DNA of 64,000 nucleotides from JABFRG01 sp038210445 (GCA_038210445.1 JBBQWQ010000002.1:186001-250000); one strand, 5' to 3'; counted from the stretch's first letter, positions 1 to 10,461 are shown. The notes: generated from the sequence alone by a model not told the origin. Numbers and translations are program-made.

Positions 1-935
1 TGCGCGGAGGCGCCGAAGGTGCCCACGAAGGAGCCGTAGCTGCCGCACGGCGATCGCGAGAGCTTGAGGGAGCCGGAGATGACCGCCACCACCACCGGGC
101 GACCGTTCTCGAGCACCAGCACGGGAGCGCCCGAGTCGCTACGACAGGGTTGGGCATCGCCGGGCGCGAGTCCCACGAACGCCTCGTGGGCGGCGAGCAG
201 CGGATGCTCCCAATAGCGCGCCACCTGGGCGCTGCGGTCGTCGTCGGGGGAGAGAGCGCTGCGATCGCCCTCCTTCTTCTCGATGAGCGAGTCGAGGATG
301 CTGCGGCTCGCAAACACGCTGCCGAGCGCGCGGCCGGCGGTGGCCCGCAAGGTGACCGTGCCGCGCTTGCGGACGCCGTTTTTGTCGGTCTCGTCGAAGC
401 CGAAGCCGACCACCGTGAGCTTCTTTCCCACTTCCTGGACGGCGGGATGGGCCGCGCGCACCAGCGCCGGCGTGATGCCGGGGGGCGCAGATTCCAGCTG
501 CAGCAAGGCGACGTCGCTGCCGTACTCGATGAACCCGCCTTCGGCGAGCTTGGCCGCGGCGGCGCTCACCACCTTGTAGCGAGGGCTCTTGAGCGAGGCT
601 TCGATACCGGGCACGAAGTACACGCCGCTGTCGAGCTTGTCGAAGGCGCTGCCCTCCGGGTCGGAGGTGACGCAGTGCTTGGCGGTGAGCACCAGCTTGG
701 GCGCCACCAGGGTACCCGTGCAGGATACATTGAACGTGGTGTCGCCGGGGGCGCCCAGCGCGCCCACCGGACCGTAGACCGCTTCCCGTGCCACGATGCC
801 GCCCTTCAAATCGTCGTCGGACGAGGGCGTGGGCTCTGCGTCGGCTGCGCAACCTGGCAAGAGCCCGAGCAACGTCACCACCGCCGCGGAAACGGCGGGG
901 AAACGGAGGCTACGCGGGCTCTCGCGGAGGCGCAT
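1..935 (-). CDS. Trypsin-like serine protease lipoprotein, 3' end cut by window edge
   Basis: Reading from an ATG at 935, the protein begins with a signal peptide ending in a lipobox (LLPGC, Cys29). It then shows an S1-type protease: His86 in LTAKHC, Asp140 in SDVALLQL and Ser267 in PCRSDSGAP. The usual GDSGGP around the serine is altered to RSDSGAP, which is unusual but keeps Asp-Ser-Gly. A secreted, outer- or inner-membrane-anchored endopeptidase is the natural reading; the substrate is unknown. The gene lies 5 bp downstream of the deacetylase-like gene on the same strand, so the two are probably co-transcribed. The C-terminus runs off the window, so total length is unknown. Confidence 0.8.
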   Translation of the reverse strand, partial: MRLRESPRSLRFPAVSAAVVTLLGLLPGCAADAEPTPSSDDDLKGGIVAREAVYGPVGALGAPGDTTFNVSCTGTLVAPKLVLTAKHCVTSDPEGSAFDKLDSGVYFVPGIEASLKSPRYKVVSAAAAKLAEGGFIEYGSDVALLQLESAPPGITPALVRAAHPAVQEVGKKLTVVGFGFDETDKNGVRKRGTVTLRATAGRALGSVFASRSILDSLIEKKEGDRSALSPDDDRSAQVARYWEHPLLAAHEAFVGLAPGDAQPCRSDSGAPVLVLENGRPVVVAVISGSLKLSRSPCGSYGSFVGTFGASA

Positions 936-940
936 GTTCG

Positions 941-2077
941 TTACTTGGTCGCGCCTTCGTCGTCGTGGGCGCCGAGGGGCTCACCCTGGCAGGCCGGCTC
1001 GTTCGCCGGGCACACGTCGGCCGAATCCTCGAAGTTGCCCGCCTGGAGCTTGGCGCGCTTGCTCGCCGGGAGCGACTCCATGTACGAGACGAGATCGCGG
1101 TAGGTGCCGCACTTGACGTCGGGCCGCGTGCAGACGGTCTTGGCGAAAGCCTTCATGGCCTCCCAGTAGGCGCCGCCGTTCCACTTGGAGAAGTGGTGGC
1201 CGATGTGCAGCGGCGCGCGGTTGCCGGCCAGGTTCTTCTCGAAATACGCGTTGTACGTGTCGAGCACGTCCTTCTCGTACTTGGCGGCGTTGGCCGAGTC
1301 GGCCACGGCCTTGGAGTGCGCCACGTAGTGGTTGTAGTCCATCGAGAGGGTGCGCTTGCCGCTGTTCTTGAGCACCAGCGAGGCGAGCGGAAAGTTCCAC
1401 ACGCCGTTGATCTTCTCGGGCCAGTAGTTGGTCTGCGCCACCTTGCTGGTGTCGTAGGTGAAGCCCTTGGCCTTGAGCACCGTGTAGAGGGCGGGGTCGT
1501 TGCCCAGCTGCGGCGCGCGGAAGCCAACGATGCCCGCTTCCTTGATGGGGTTCAGCTCGGTGCGCGGGGTGCCGTCGGGGTTGTTGAAGAAGAGCGGTCC
1601 GAACTGATCGAACTCCTTGGTCCACTGGTCGACGCTCCAGGTGGAGCCGTCCCAGTGGCCTACCGCGTGCGACTCGATGGCGTGGCCTTCGGCGTGGGCC
1701 GCGGCGGTCTGGGTGATGCGCACCTTGATCTCGTCGACGGTGCCGCCGAAGCCGATGGCGCTCTTCCCGCAGCTGCTGCCTTGCGGCGGGCAGTACTTGG
1801 TCTTGCTCGCGTCGGGCGTGTAGTACGACGGATTCACGAAGTAGGTGAACTTGAGGGCGGCGCTGCCGTCACCCTTCTTCACGCTCTTGGCGAAGTCGCG
1901 CGACTCCTGCCAAAAGGCATTGTTGTAGGATCCATCGAACGCGAACATGACGAACTGCGGCGGCTTCTCCGTGATGTCGTCCTCGCTGGTGGGCGACGAT
2001 TCGTCGGCAGAGCAGCCGGCAATGCCGACCGCGGAAAGGGCGCAAACCAGGGGAAGAACGAAAAACCGCATGTTCAT
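941..2077 (-). CDS. Secreted polysaccharide deacetylase-like lipoprotein
   Basis: 378 residues from ATG 2077, preceded by GGAG at a 7-base spacing; a second ATG lies at 2071. The signal peptide ends in a lipobox with Cys22. The mature part has NodB-like features: FAFDGSYNN (Asp48, the TFDDG-equivalent), SHAVGH (His137 and His141, the metal-binding HxxxH), FRAPQLGND (the R-x-P motif) and a late HIGHHFSKW. These suggest a metal-dependent carbohydrate-ester or N-acetyl hydrolase acting on glycans outside the cytoplasm. Motif 1 has one Asp rather than two, so activity is not certain. It precedes the serine protease gene with a 5-bp gap. Confidence 0.78.
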   Translation of the reverse strand: MNMRFFVLPLVCALSAVGIAGCSADESSPTSEDDITEKPPQFVMFAFDGSYNNAFWQESRDFAKSVKKGDGSAALKFTYFVNPSYYTPDASKTKYCPPQGSSCGKSAIGFGGTVDEIKVRITQTAAAHAEGHAIESHAVGHWDGSTWSVDQWTKEFDQFGPLFFNNPDGTPRTELNPIKEAGIVGFRAPQLGNDPALYTVLKAKGFTYDTSKVAQTNYWPEKINGVWNFPLASLVLKNSGKRTLSMDYNHYVAHSKAVADSANAAKYEKDVLDTYNAYFEKNLAGNRAPLHIGHHFSKWNGGAYWEAMKAFAKTVCTRPDVKCGTYRDLVSYMESLPASKRAKLQAGNFEDSADVCPANEPACQGEPLGAHDDEGATK

Positions 2078-2351
2078 GCTTATGCTCCGAATTGCCCGTC
2101 TTGCAAGGGCTTTGGCGGCCAAAAACGTGGCGCGCTGCGCGTAAAATGCGTGGGGAAGCTCGGACCGGGCAAACGATGATCCAGCGAGGCCGCGGGATTC
2201 GCGGCAACGTACGGCGGCGGCCCCGCGCGGCTTCCCTCGGACAGGCAAATAGGCGGGCGCTTTCCCGCTTTCACGTTTTCGCGCGGGGCCGTCTCGCCCT
2301 CCAGCGAGAGGGGCCTTTCCGCGGGAGCGTCCGTGCTAAAGGCTCCGCGCG

Positions 2352-4040
2352 ATGCTGTTTCCCCACGCGCGGCCCTCGTGGATCTTGCTCGAGGACGAAG
2401 ACTGGATCTTCGTCGACAAGCCCCCGTTCGTGCCCTCGCAGGCCTCGGACCCCAAAGTGCCCGACGACATCGTGGCACGCCTCGGCGCGTACCTCGCGGA
2501 GCGCGACGGCACGGCGCCGTACCTGGGCGTGCACCAGCGCCTCGACCTGCCTACCAGCGGCGTGCTGGTGTTCGCCAAGCGCCGGGAGGCCAATGCTGGC
2601 CTCGCCCAGGCCTTCGAAAAGCGCAACGTGGAGAAGACGTACCTGGCGTTGGTCTCGGCCTTTCGCGGGAGCGCTGGCTCGCGGCGCACGCTGCGCGACA
2701 CGCTGGCCAAGGGCGAGGGCGGCGCCATGCGGGTGGTCACCGGCCGCGCCGGCCAAGCCGGACAGCTGGCGGTGACCCACGTGACCGTGGGCAAAAAGCG
2801 CGCAGACAAGGACGGCTTGCTCCTCGAGCTCTCGCTCGAGACGGGCCGGACCCATCAGGCGCGGGTGCAGCTGGCCCACGCGGGCTCGCCCATCGTGGGC
2901 GACCCCATGTATGGCGGGGCGCCGGCCTCGCGGCTCTTTCTGCATGCGGCATCGCTCTCGCTTCCGCACCCGCAGACCGGCGTGGTGACCAAGGTGAGCG
3001 CGCCGGTCCCCAAGGACTTCGATCGCGAGGCCGAAGGCCGCGTATACGACGATGGCCCGCGCCTGCGCCGCACCCTCGAGGTGGCCATGGACCGCCGCTA
3101 CGCGCTGGGCCGCCTGCGCGCCGAGGAGACCAACGCGTTTCGGCTGGTGAACGAGGGGGGCGACGCCCTGCCGCGGCTGGCGGTCGACCTGTACGCCGGG
3201 TTCGCGGTGGCGCAGTTTTACGAAGACGCCATGTGGACGCCGGCCCGGGAGGAGCGCGTGCTCGACGCGCTGCTCGCGCTGGGAATCCGTGGAATCTACA
3301 AGAAAGTGCGGCCGCGCCAGGCCAACGAGCTGGTGGACCCGCGCACCGACCGCTGGGCGCCCAAAGAGCCCGTGCGCGGCGAGGCCGCGCCAGACCCGTT
3401 GCCCATTCTGGAGAACGGCATCGCCTTCTCGGCGCGCCTGGGCGACGGGCTCTCCACCGGCATCTTCCTCGATCAGCGGGAGAATCGCGCGCGGGTGATG
3501 GCCTCGAGCGGGGGCAAGAGCGTGCTCAACCTTTTCGCCTACGCCTGCGCCTTCACGGTGGCGGCGGTGGCCGGCGGCGCCTCGCGCACCGTCAGCGTCG
3601 ACGCCTCCGCGGTCGCCCTCGAACGCGGCCGCCAGATGCTCGCCGGCGCCGAAGGCGATCATCGGTTCGTGGCGGAAGACGCCTTCGCGTGGCTCGAGCG
3701 CGCGCACCGTAAAGGCGAGCGCTTCGATCTGGTGATTCTCGACCCGCCCTCGTACTCCAGCACCAAGAAGCGCCGCTTCGTGGGCGACGCCGACTACGCC
3801 GAGCTGGCGGCCCTGGCGATGCGCCTCATCGCGCCGCGCGGCGAGCTCCTGGCCTGCTCCAACCACCGCAAGGTCTCGCAGAACAAGTTCCGGAAGTTCC
3901 TCTTCGACGCCACGCGGCAGATCGACCGGCCGCCAACGCAGATCAAAGATCTGCCGCAGCCATCGGACTTTCCAACGGAAAGTGACCAGGAGGGACACCT
4001 CAAGAGCGCCCTCGTGCGTTTTTCTGGCGAGCCTGTGTAA
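2352..4040 (+). CDS. Fusion of RluA-type pseudouridine synthase and RlmI-like rRNA methyltransferase
   Basis: 562 residues. The N-terminal ~230 residues are an RluA-family pseudouridine synthase: HQRLDLPTSGVLVF with catalytic Asp65, then TGRTHQARVQLAHAG and GDPMYGG. The C-terminal ~330 residues are a class I SAM methyltransferase of the RlmI/YccW type: a SAM-binding NLFAYACAF near residue 393, a DPPSYSS catalytic motif near residue 467, and SNHRKVSQNKFRK near the end. The PUA domain of classical RlmI is absent and the pseudouridine synthase takes its place. The predicted role is uridine isomerisation and base methylation of rRNA in one polypeptide. The sites modified cannot be read from sequence. 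Confidence 0.88.
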   Translation: MLFPHARPSWILLEDEDWIFVDKPPFVPSQASDPKVPDDIVARLGAYLAERDGTAPYLGVHQRLDLPTSGVLVFAKRREANAGLAQAFEKRNVEKTYLALVSAFRGSAGSRRTLRDTLAKGEGGAMRVVTGRAGQAGQLAVTHVTVGKKRADKDGLLLELSLETGRTHQARVQLAHAGSPIVGDPMYGGAPASRLFLHAASLSLPHPQTGVVTKVSAPVPKDFDREAEGRVYDDGPRLRRTLEVAMDRRYALGRLRAEETNAFRLVNEGGDALPRLAVDLYAGFAVAQFYEDAMWTPAREERVLDALLALGIRGIYKKVRPRQANELVDPRTDRWAPKEPVRGEAAPDPLPILENGIAFSARLGDGLSTGIFLDQRENRARVMASSGGKSVLNLFAYACAFTVAAVAGGASRTVSVDASAVALERGRQMLAGAEGDHRFVAEDAFAWLERAHRKGERFDLVILDPPSYSSTKKRRFVGDADYAELAALAMRLIAPRGELLACSNHRKVSQNKFRKFLFDATRQIDRPPTQIKDLPQPSDFPTESDQEGHLKSALVRFSGEPV

Positions 4041-4094
4041 GCCGCCGCCCTGGCTCTCGTTTCCTCCTCCGATACCGCAAAGGAGAAGAGGGTC

Positions 4095-5030
4095 ATGGAG
4101 AAGCTGAGCTCGCAGGTTGCATTCATCGTGGTCGCAGTGGGCGCGTCGCTCTTGGGTGGCTGCGGTGGCAGCTCCGGCGGCGGCAGCTACAGGTCGGCGC
4201 AGGCCCCCAGCGGCTACGGCCCCGGCAATGACTATTCGGGCGGCGGCGCGAGCCCCGCGCCGGCCAGCGCGTACTCCGACGGCAACAACAAGGCCCCGGC
4301 CGCCGAGTCGGCGATGCCGCGAGGCGGCTGGACCGGCGGCGAGCGCGCACCGGCGCCCCCCGCTACCGAGCGCCAAGGGCTCGGCACCGAGTGGGGCGAA
4401 GCGCGCGAGTCGCGCGTCTACGACATGGCCTTCGTGCGCAGCGACACCGAGCGGCCGTTCACCGTGATGGCCCTCAACTACAACGACCGCGCCGGCGTCC
4501 AGGGGCTCATGACCTTTCACGAGCGCAACGGCACCATGCGGCGCCTCTCGTCGTACCAGACGCAAGAAGTGAACATGGTGGTGCGCGACGCCAACGAGAA
4601 CCCCTTCGAGACGCTGCGGCTGGGCGAACGCACCTACGTGGTGGGCGCCGCCGGTGAGCGCTACAGCATCGTCCTCACCAACCTCACCGGGCACCGGTTC
4701 GAAGCGGTGGCCACCGTCGACGGCCTCGACGTCATCAACGGCAAGACCGGCAACATGCACAACCGCGGCTACATTCTCATGCCCTACGCCACGGTGGAGA
4801 TCGACGGCTTCCGGCAGTCGACCAACAGCGTCGCGGCCTTCCGCTTCGGCGCCGTGGGCGACTCGTACGCGGCGCAGAAGGGCAACGACCGCAACGTGGG
4901 CGTCATCGGCGTCGCGCTGTTTCAGGAGCGCGGCGATCCGTACCCGAGCGAGCGCGAGATGCGCATTCGCGACAACGCCAACCCGTTCCCCGCCTCGGAT
5001 TCTCGATACGCGCAACCCCCCCGCCGGTGA
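4095..5030 (+). CDS. Hypothetical lipoprotein
   Basis: 311 residues from ATG 4095, with a strong purine-rich ribosome site (GGAGAAGAGG) just upstream. A signal peptide ends in LLGGC (Cys23). A low-complexity Gly/Ser/Pro/Ala stretch follows to about residue 100. A folded C-terminal part contains phrases such as YDMAFVRSDTERPFTVMAL and VATVDGLDVINGK, which suggest beta-rich structure. I do not recognise a family. An envelope-anchored protein is likely. The stop codon is embedded in the left arm of the inverted-repeat element that follows. Confidence 0.75.
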   Translation: MEKLSSQVAFIVVAVGASLLGGCGGSSGGGSYRSAQAPSGYGPGNDYSGGGASPAPASAYSDGNNKAPAAESAMPRGGWTGGERAPAPPATERQGLGTEWGEARESRVYDMAFVRSDTERPFTVMALNYNDRAGVQGLMTFHERNGTMRRLSSYQTQEVNMVVRDANENPFETLRLGERTYVVGAAGERYSIVLTNLTGHRFEAVATVDGLDVINGKTGNMHNRGYILMPYATVEIDGFRQSTNSVAAFRFGAVGDSYAAQKGNDRNVGVIGVALFQERGDPYPSEREMRIRDNANPFPASDSRYAQPPRR

Positions 5031-5152
5031 TTCGGGGGAATGGGGGCGATACCTTCGCTCGGGCGTTGTCGGGCGTGCTCATGAACAGAAGTTCATTCCG
5101 CGCGGCCCTCCTAGCCAGAGCTCGGTCTCGCCCCCATTCCCTCCGAATCACC
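5026..5152 (+). repeat. Dispersed 3'-end structured element, copy A
   Basis: A 127-bp element bounded by near-perfect inverted repeats: 5026-5049 (contains the upstream stop codon) pairs with 5128-5152 with a single one-base bulge. Inside, CGATACC (5047-5053) faces GGTCTCG (5124-5130). A 6-bp hairpin ATGAAC-AGAA-GTTCAT lies at 5081-5096, followed by TCCGCGCG. The same core recurs at 23958-24043 and, on the minus strand, at 31487-31578. It sits directly at the 3' end of a gene on the same strand, as do the other two copies. Confidence 0.75.
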
Positions 5153-5163
5153 TGGAGCTTTGT

Positions 5164-5290
5164 GGGTGCGCGCTTGCCGCGGGGGGGAGTGTGTGTGGGC
5201 TCGCGCTTCGCGCTTGCCGCGGAGGGAGTGTGCGGGCTCGCGCTTCGCGCTTGCCGCGGAGGGAGTGTGTGTGGGCTCGCGCTTGCCGAT
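5164..5290. repeat. Imperfect tandem repeat, about 37-39 bp units
   Basis: Three to four head-to-tail units built from GGGCTCGCGCTTCGCG, then CTTGCCGCGGAGGGAG, then a GTGTGT tail of variable length. The first unit lacks the duplicated CGCTTCG and the last decays after GCTTGCCGA. No open frame in it looks coding. It fills most of the gap between copy A of the structured element and the minus-strand gene ending at 5360. Nothing else is seen in this intergenic space. Confidence 0.7.
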
Positions 5291-5359
5291 TGCCGACAAT
5301 GCGCTTCGTGATTGCGGGGCGGGACATGCGTGTCGGTTGCGCGGGGTGAGCCCGCGAAC

Positions 5360-5707
5360 CTACGGCGCGAGTTGTTTCTTGAAGGCGTCGGGGGCCAGGG
5401 CGGCGGGGAGGGACGGGAGGACGAGGAGCTCGTTGGGGTCGGCGGTCGGCGAAGGGTCGGTACCTGAGACGCCGGGCGCTTTGGGGGCTTCGCCAAGGTC
5501 GCGGGTGGCGAAGTAGCGGGTGAGGGCGGTGCGCGCACGGACGATCGGCTCAGCCATAGCGGGGGTGGCCTCGAGCACGAGGAACTTGTGGTGGCCGGTG
5601 CGCGAGCGGCTGCGGAGAGTGGTCGCGCGGTTCGGGTGCGCAGCGAGGCTCTGCGCGTGGGCATAGGGAAAGGCGAGGAACTTCGCGCGTTCGAGCTCCT
5701 TCGGCAA
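5360..5707 (-). CDS. Hypothetical protein, about 115 residues
   Basis: The frame runs from TTG 5707 to a TAG at 5360, with the GC-rich third positions expected of a real gene here (AAG, CTC, GCC, CGC). No ATG lies in frame nearby, so the start is uncertain. The protein has a basic, His-containing first half (RSRTGHHKFLVLE) and a Pro/Ala-rich second half (ADPNELLVLPSLPAAL). I recognise no family, signal peptide or membrane segment. It is divergent from the deoxynucleoside kinase gene. Confidence 0.45.
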   Translation of the reverse strand: MPKELERAKFLAFPYAHAQSLAAHPNRATTLRSRSRTGHHKFLVLEATPAMAEPIVRARTALTRYFATRDLGEAPKAPGVSGTDPSPTADPNELLVLPSLPAALAPDAFKKQLAP

Positions 5708-5777
5708 GGCCGCATGAAAGGGCGCGGCGCAGTCGCGATGACGGGCGGGCCTGGGCGGAGTGTGCGAGACTGCGGGG

Positions 5778-6401
5778 GTGAAGAAGTACGTGGCGGTGGC
5801 GGGTACGATCGGGGCGGGGAAGACCTCTTTGGTGCGATGGCTCGAGAAGCGCTACGGGCTCACGCCGTTCTACGAGCCCAACGAGGGAAACCCCTATCTG
5901 GCAGACTTCTACGCCGACATGAAGCGCTGGGCGTTCCAGTCGCAGGCGTTCTTTCTGGCGCACAAGCTCGAGCTGCACCAGAAGCTCCTGGAGTCGGGAA
6001 AGCCCGCGGTCATCGACCGGACCATCTACGAGGACGCAGAGATCTTCGCCAAGAACCTGTTTCTGCAGAAGCTCATGGAAAAGCGTGACTGGCTCGTCTA
6101 CGAGCGCCTCTACGAGGGCATTCGGGCGGCGCTGCGGCCGCCCGACGTGATGATCGCGGTCACCTGCTCGCTCGGCGCCACCAAGAAGCGCATCGCCCAG
6201 CGCGGGCGGGCCATGGAAAAGGCGATCCCCGACGCGTATCTGCGGCGGCTTCATCGAATGTATACTGCATGGTTTGGGGCGTACGATCTCTCGCCCATCG
6301 TGCGCATCGACACCACCAACCTGGACTACGCGGAAGACCTCTTGGACCTCATCGAGCTCACCGCCACCGTCGACAAGGCCCTGGGAATTCGCGGCAAATA
6401 G
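5778..6401 (+). CDS. Deoxynucleoside kinase (dNK family)
   Basis: 207 residues from GTG 5778; the earlier GTG at 5760 would add six residues with no family match. The P-loop AGTIGAGKTSL is at the N-terminus, YEPNEGNPYLADFY gives the substrate-facing Glu, and the DRTIYEDAEIFA segment is the DRS-like motif. QRGRAMEK and a lid-region Arg cluster follow. Length is typical for the dCK/dGK/bacterial dNK family, which phosphorylates deoxynucleosides with ATP for salvage. Which base it prefers cannot be told. It is followed after 50 bp by the POT transporter on the same strand. Confidence 0.88.
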   Translation: MKKYVAVAGTIGAGKTSLVRWLEKRYGLTPFYEPNEGNPYLADFYADMKRWAFQSQAFFLAHKLELHQKLLESGKPAVIDRTIYEDAEIFAKNLFLQKLMEKRDWLVYERLYEGIRAALRPPDVMIAVTCSLGATKKRIAQRGRAMEKAIPDAYLRRLHRMYTAWFGAYDLSPIVRIDTTNLDYAEDLLDLIELTATVDKALGIRGK

Positions 6402-6451
6402 CCCACTTAAGGGGTTGACAGCCGGCCCGGAGCCGAGTCCCCTTCGCCGCC

Positions 6452-8542
<2,091 letters not shown>

Positions 8543-8562
8543 GCCGCGGCCGTGCGGCGGGA

Positions 8563-8587
8563 GGGCTACCTACTTCGGTAGGAGCCC
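8563..8587. terminator. Hairpin with TTCG tetraloop between convergent genes
   Basis: GGGCTACCTAC and GTAGGAGCCC pair around TTCG with a single bulged A. It lies between the stop of the transporter (8542) and the stop of the minus-strand gene (8593), so it can serve both directions. There is no clear T-tract on either side, so it may be an RNA-end protecting hairpin rather than a complete intrinsic terminator. Confidence 0.6.
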
Positions 8588-8592
8588 TTCGC

Positions 8593-8946
8593 TCACTGCG
8601 GCTTGCGCGGCCGGAACGGAACGGCCGGGGTGGGATCGCTGATACGCCGCGGCCCCGGGATGACCGCGCGGGGGGCTGCGGGGCGCGAAGGAGGCGGCGT
8701 CGGCGGTCGCGGCTGCGAGGGGCGGTCGACCTGGAGCCGCGGGTTGGAGTCGGAGGCAGCGAGGGGGTCGACGTCGCGCTGATGCTTGAAGAGCTTCCAG
8801 CACTCCGCGCAGCGCCACTCGAGGGCCACGCCGCCGTCGGGGAGGACGCGGCGCTGGAGCCGCCAGCCGAACTGCGTGCTGATGAGCGTGTAGTCGGTCG
8901 ACGTCTCCGGTGCCTCTTGCTCGCAATCGATACAGATGTGGCCCAT
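8593..8946 (-). CDS. Small zinc-ribbon-like protein with Pro-rich tail
   Basis: 117 residues. The first half has two Cys pairs, CIDC (Cys5, Cys8) and CAEC (Cys46, Cys49), spaced like a four-Cys zinc ribbon. From about residue 70 onward it is Pro/Arg-rich and probably disordered. No signal peptide or membrane segment is seen, so a cytoplasmic nucleic-acid- or protein-binding role is plausible but unproven. No family is recognised. It ends 30 bp upstream of the next minus-strand stop-to-start boundary and is convergent with the POT transporter. Confidence 0.65.
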   Translation of the reverse strand: MGHICIDCEQEAPETSTDYTLISTQFGWRLQRRVLPDGGVALEWRCAECWKLFKHQRDVDPLAASDSNPRLQVDRPSQPRPPTPPPSRPAAPRAVIPGPRRISDPTPAVPFRPRKPQ

Positions 8947-8976
8947 CGACCGGACGAGAATACCACGCGTCGCCGG

Positions 8977-10461
8977 TCAATTCGCCGGGAGGGCGCGTTT
9001 TCGTAGGACCTGGTAGCCACCGTGGCTACCCAGGCGCACGTAGCCCACGTCCTCGAAGTGGCGCAGGGTGACAGTCGAGGTGCCGAGCCGTGCATCGAGC
9101 ACGCGGGTGTAGGTGGGAGCCAGCGGCTCGCCGGCGGGTCCGCGCGTGGGCGTGGCGCTGAAGAGCAGCAGCGTGTCAACGTCGCGCGCCAGCAGCATTC
9201 CCGGGTCCACGCGCTTCGAGGTGTGACCGCCGGGGAGGAATGCGATCTCGGGATCGGTGAGGCCGGCCAGGTCTACCAGGGTCACGTCGTCGCGGGCGGC
9301 GCTCGGCCAGCCCACGTCGATGGTGGCCACCGTGCGGCCCAGGAGCGGCGCTGCGGCCCGCGCGAGGGTCTCCCGGTCTGCAGCCACGTTCTGCCCCTCG
9401 GGCGCGTTGTGCACCCAGGTGAACGCCAAGAGAAGGCATGCGGGGATCATGAAGAGACGGCGCACCCAACCGCGCCACGCGGGAATCGTCGCTGCGCCCA
9501 GGGCGAAGGCCAGCGCCGGCAGCACCGGCGCCAGGAGACGAGCAAAGGGCATCCAGTCGCCGCCCACCAGCGCCACCGTGACGACATGCACCAGGAACGC
9601 CACGCCCAGCCCTACCGCGCGCGCGTCGCGTCGCTCGCGCGGCTGAAAGACCAGCGCCAGTGCCGCCACCGGCACCGCGCCCACCAGAAGCGCCGCCAGC
9701 GCGTAGACGGCCCCGTGCGAGAGATCGCTGGGCTTCGCGAAGAGCGCGAGCGGCGCCGGGCGACCGAAGACGTAGAGACGCACGGCCACGCACAGCGCGA
9801 ACGGTGCCACGGAAAGCGCGAGGGCGCTCAACACCCGCATCGGCGTGCGCGCATCGGCACGCGCCCGCGTCGCAAGGAGCGCAAGCGTCACCGCGAAGGG
9901 GCCGAGCTCCGGCCGAAATGCCACCGCCACCCCGGCGCAGGCTGCGGCCCACTGCGGGCTCGACCAACGCGCCGCGGCCAGGGAGATGGCGAGCGTTGCG
10001 ATCCCCGTCTCCATGCCGCTCGCGGCGTAGGCGCACACCGGCAGCGGCGCCACGACCAAGAGCGCGCCATAGAGACGCGCCTCGAGGGGCTGCTCCTTCG
10101 CGCCTGCCAATGGGCCCACCAGGCACGCCGCGCCCACCGCGGTGGCGAGGGCGCCGATCCACTTGGCCACCTCGAGCACTGCGAAGGGGCCGCGCGTGAT
10201 TCGGGCGAAGGGCGCCAGTACGAACACCCAGGGCAGGGGGGTCACGCCATCGGTGCACGGCCCGCCGACGTTGAACCGGTAGCCGGCGCCTCCGGCAAGG
10301 TGCCGGGCGTATCGGACCGAGATGAGGGCGTCGTCTACCGTGAAGCCCCACATGACGCGCGCAAACCCCATGGAAACAAGGGCCGCGACCGCCCCCCACA
10401 TCCATTTGGACGCGCCGGGGCCGGCTAGCAGTCTTCGCAAGGTATGTCCAAAAGCCTCCAT
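8977..10461 (-). CDS. GT-C-like polytopic glycosyltransferase
   Basis: 494 residues from ATG 10461. About ten hydrophobic helices are visible. The first loop carries FTVDDALISVRYARHLAGG followed by GYRFNVGG, which matches the D-D ... RYA..L..G.G..FN pattern of GT-C arabinosyl-/mannosyl-type transferases that use lipid-linked sugars. The DD pair (Asp43-Asp44) is the expected catalytic site facing the periplasm. The C-terminal ~130 residues are soluble. Transfer of a sugar to an envelope glycan or protein is inferred; the sugar is unknown. The frame stays open far upstream of 10461, but that part overlaps the divergent propeller gene and is not coding. Confidence 0.8.
   Translation of the reverse strand: MEAFGHTLRRLLAGPGASKWMWGAVAALVSMGFARVMWGFTVDDALISVRYARHLAGGAGYRFNVGGPCTDGVTPLPWVFVLAPFARITRGPFAVLEVAKWIGALATAVGAACLVGPLAGAKEQPLEARLYGALLVVAPLPVCAYAASGMETGIATLAISLAAARWSSPQWAAACAGVAVAFRPELGPFAVTLALLATRARADARTPMRVLSALALSVAPFALCVAVRLYVFGRPAPLALFAKPSDLSHGAVYALAALLVGAVPVAALALVFQPRERRDARAVGLGVAFLVHVVTVALVGGDWMPFARLLAPVLPALAFALGAATIPAWRGWVRRLFMIPACLLLAFTWVHNAPEGQNVAADRETLARAAAPLLGRTVATIDVGWPSAARDDVTLVDLAGLTDPEIAFLPGGHTSKRVDPGMLLARDVDTLLLFSATPTRGPAGEPLAPTYTRVLDARLGTSTVTLRHFEDVGYVRLGSHGGYQVLRKRALPAN

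Noticed and set aside
2271..5015. Very long open frame on the minus strand opposite the fusion enzyme and lipoprotein genes
   Set aside because: It is the antisense of two well-supported genes, with His/Arg/Val-rich composition typical of the mirror of GC-rich codons and no domain.
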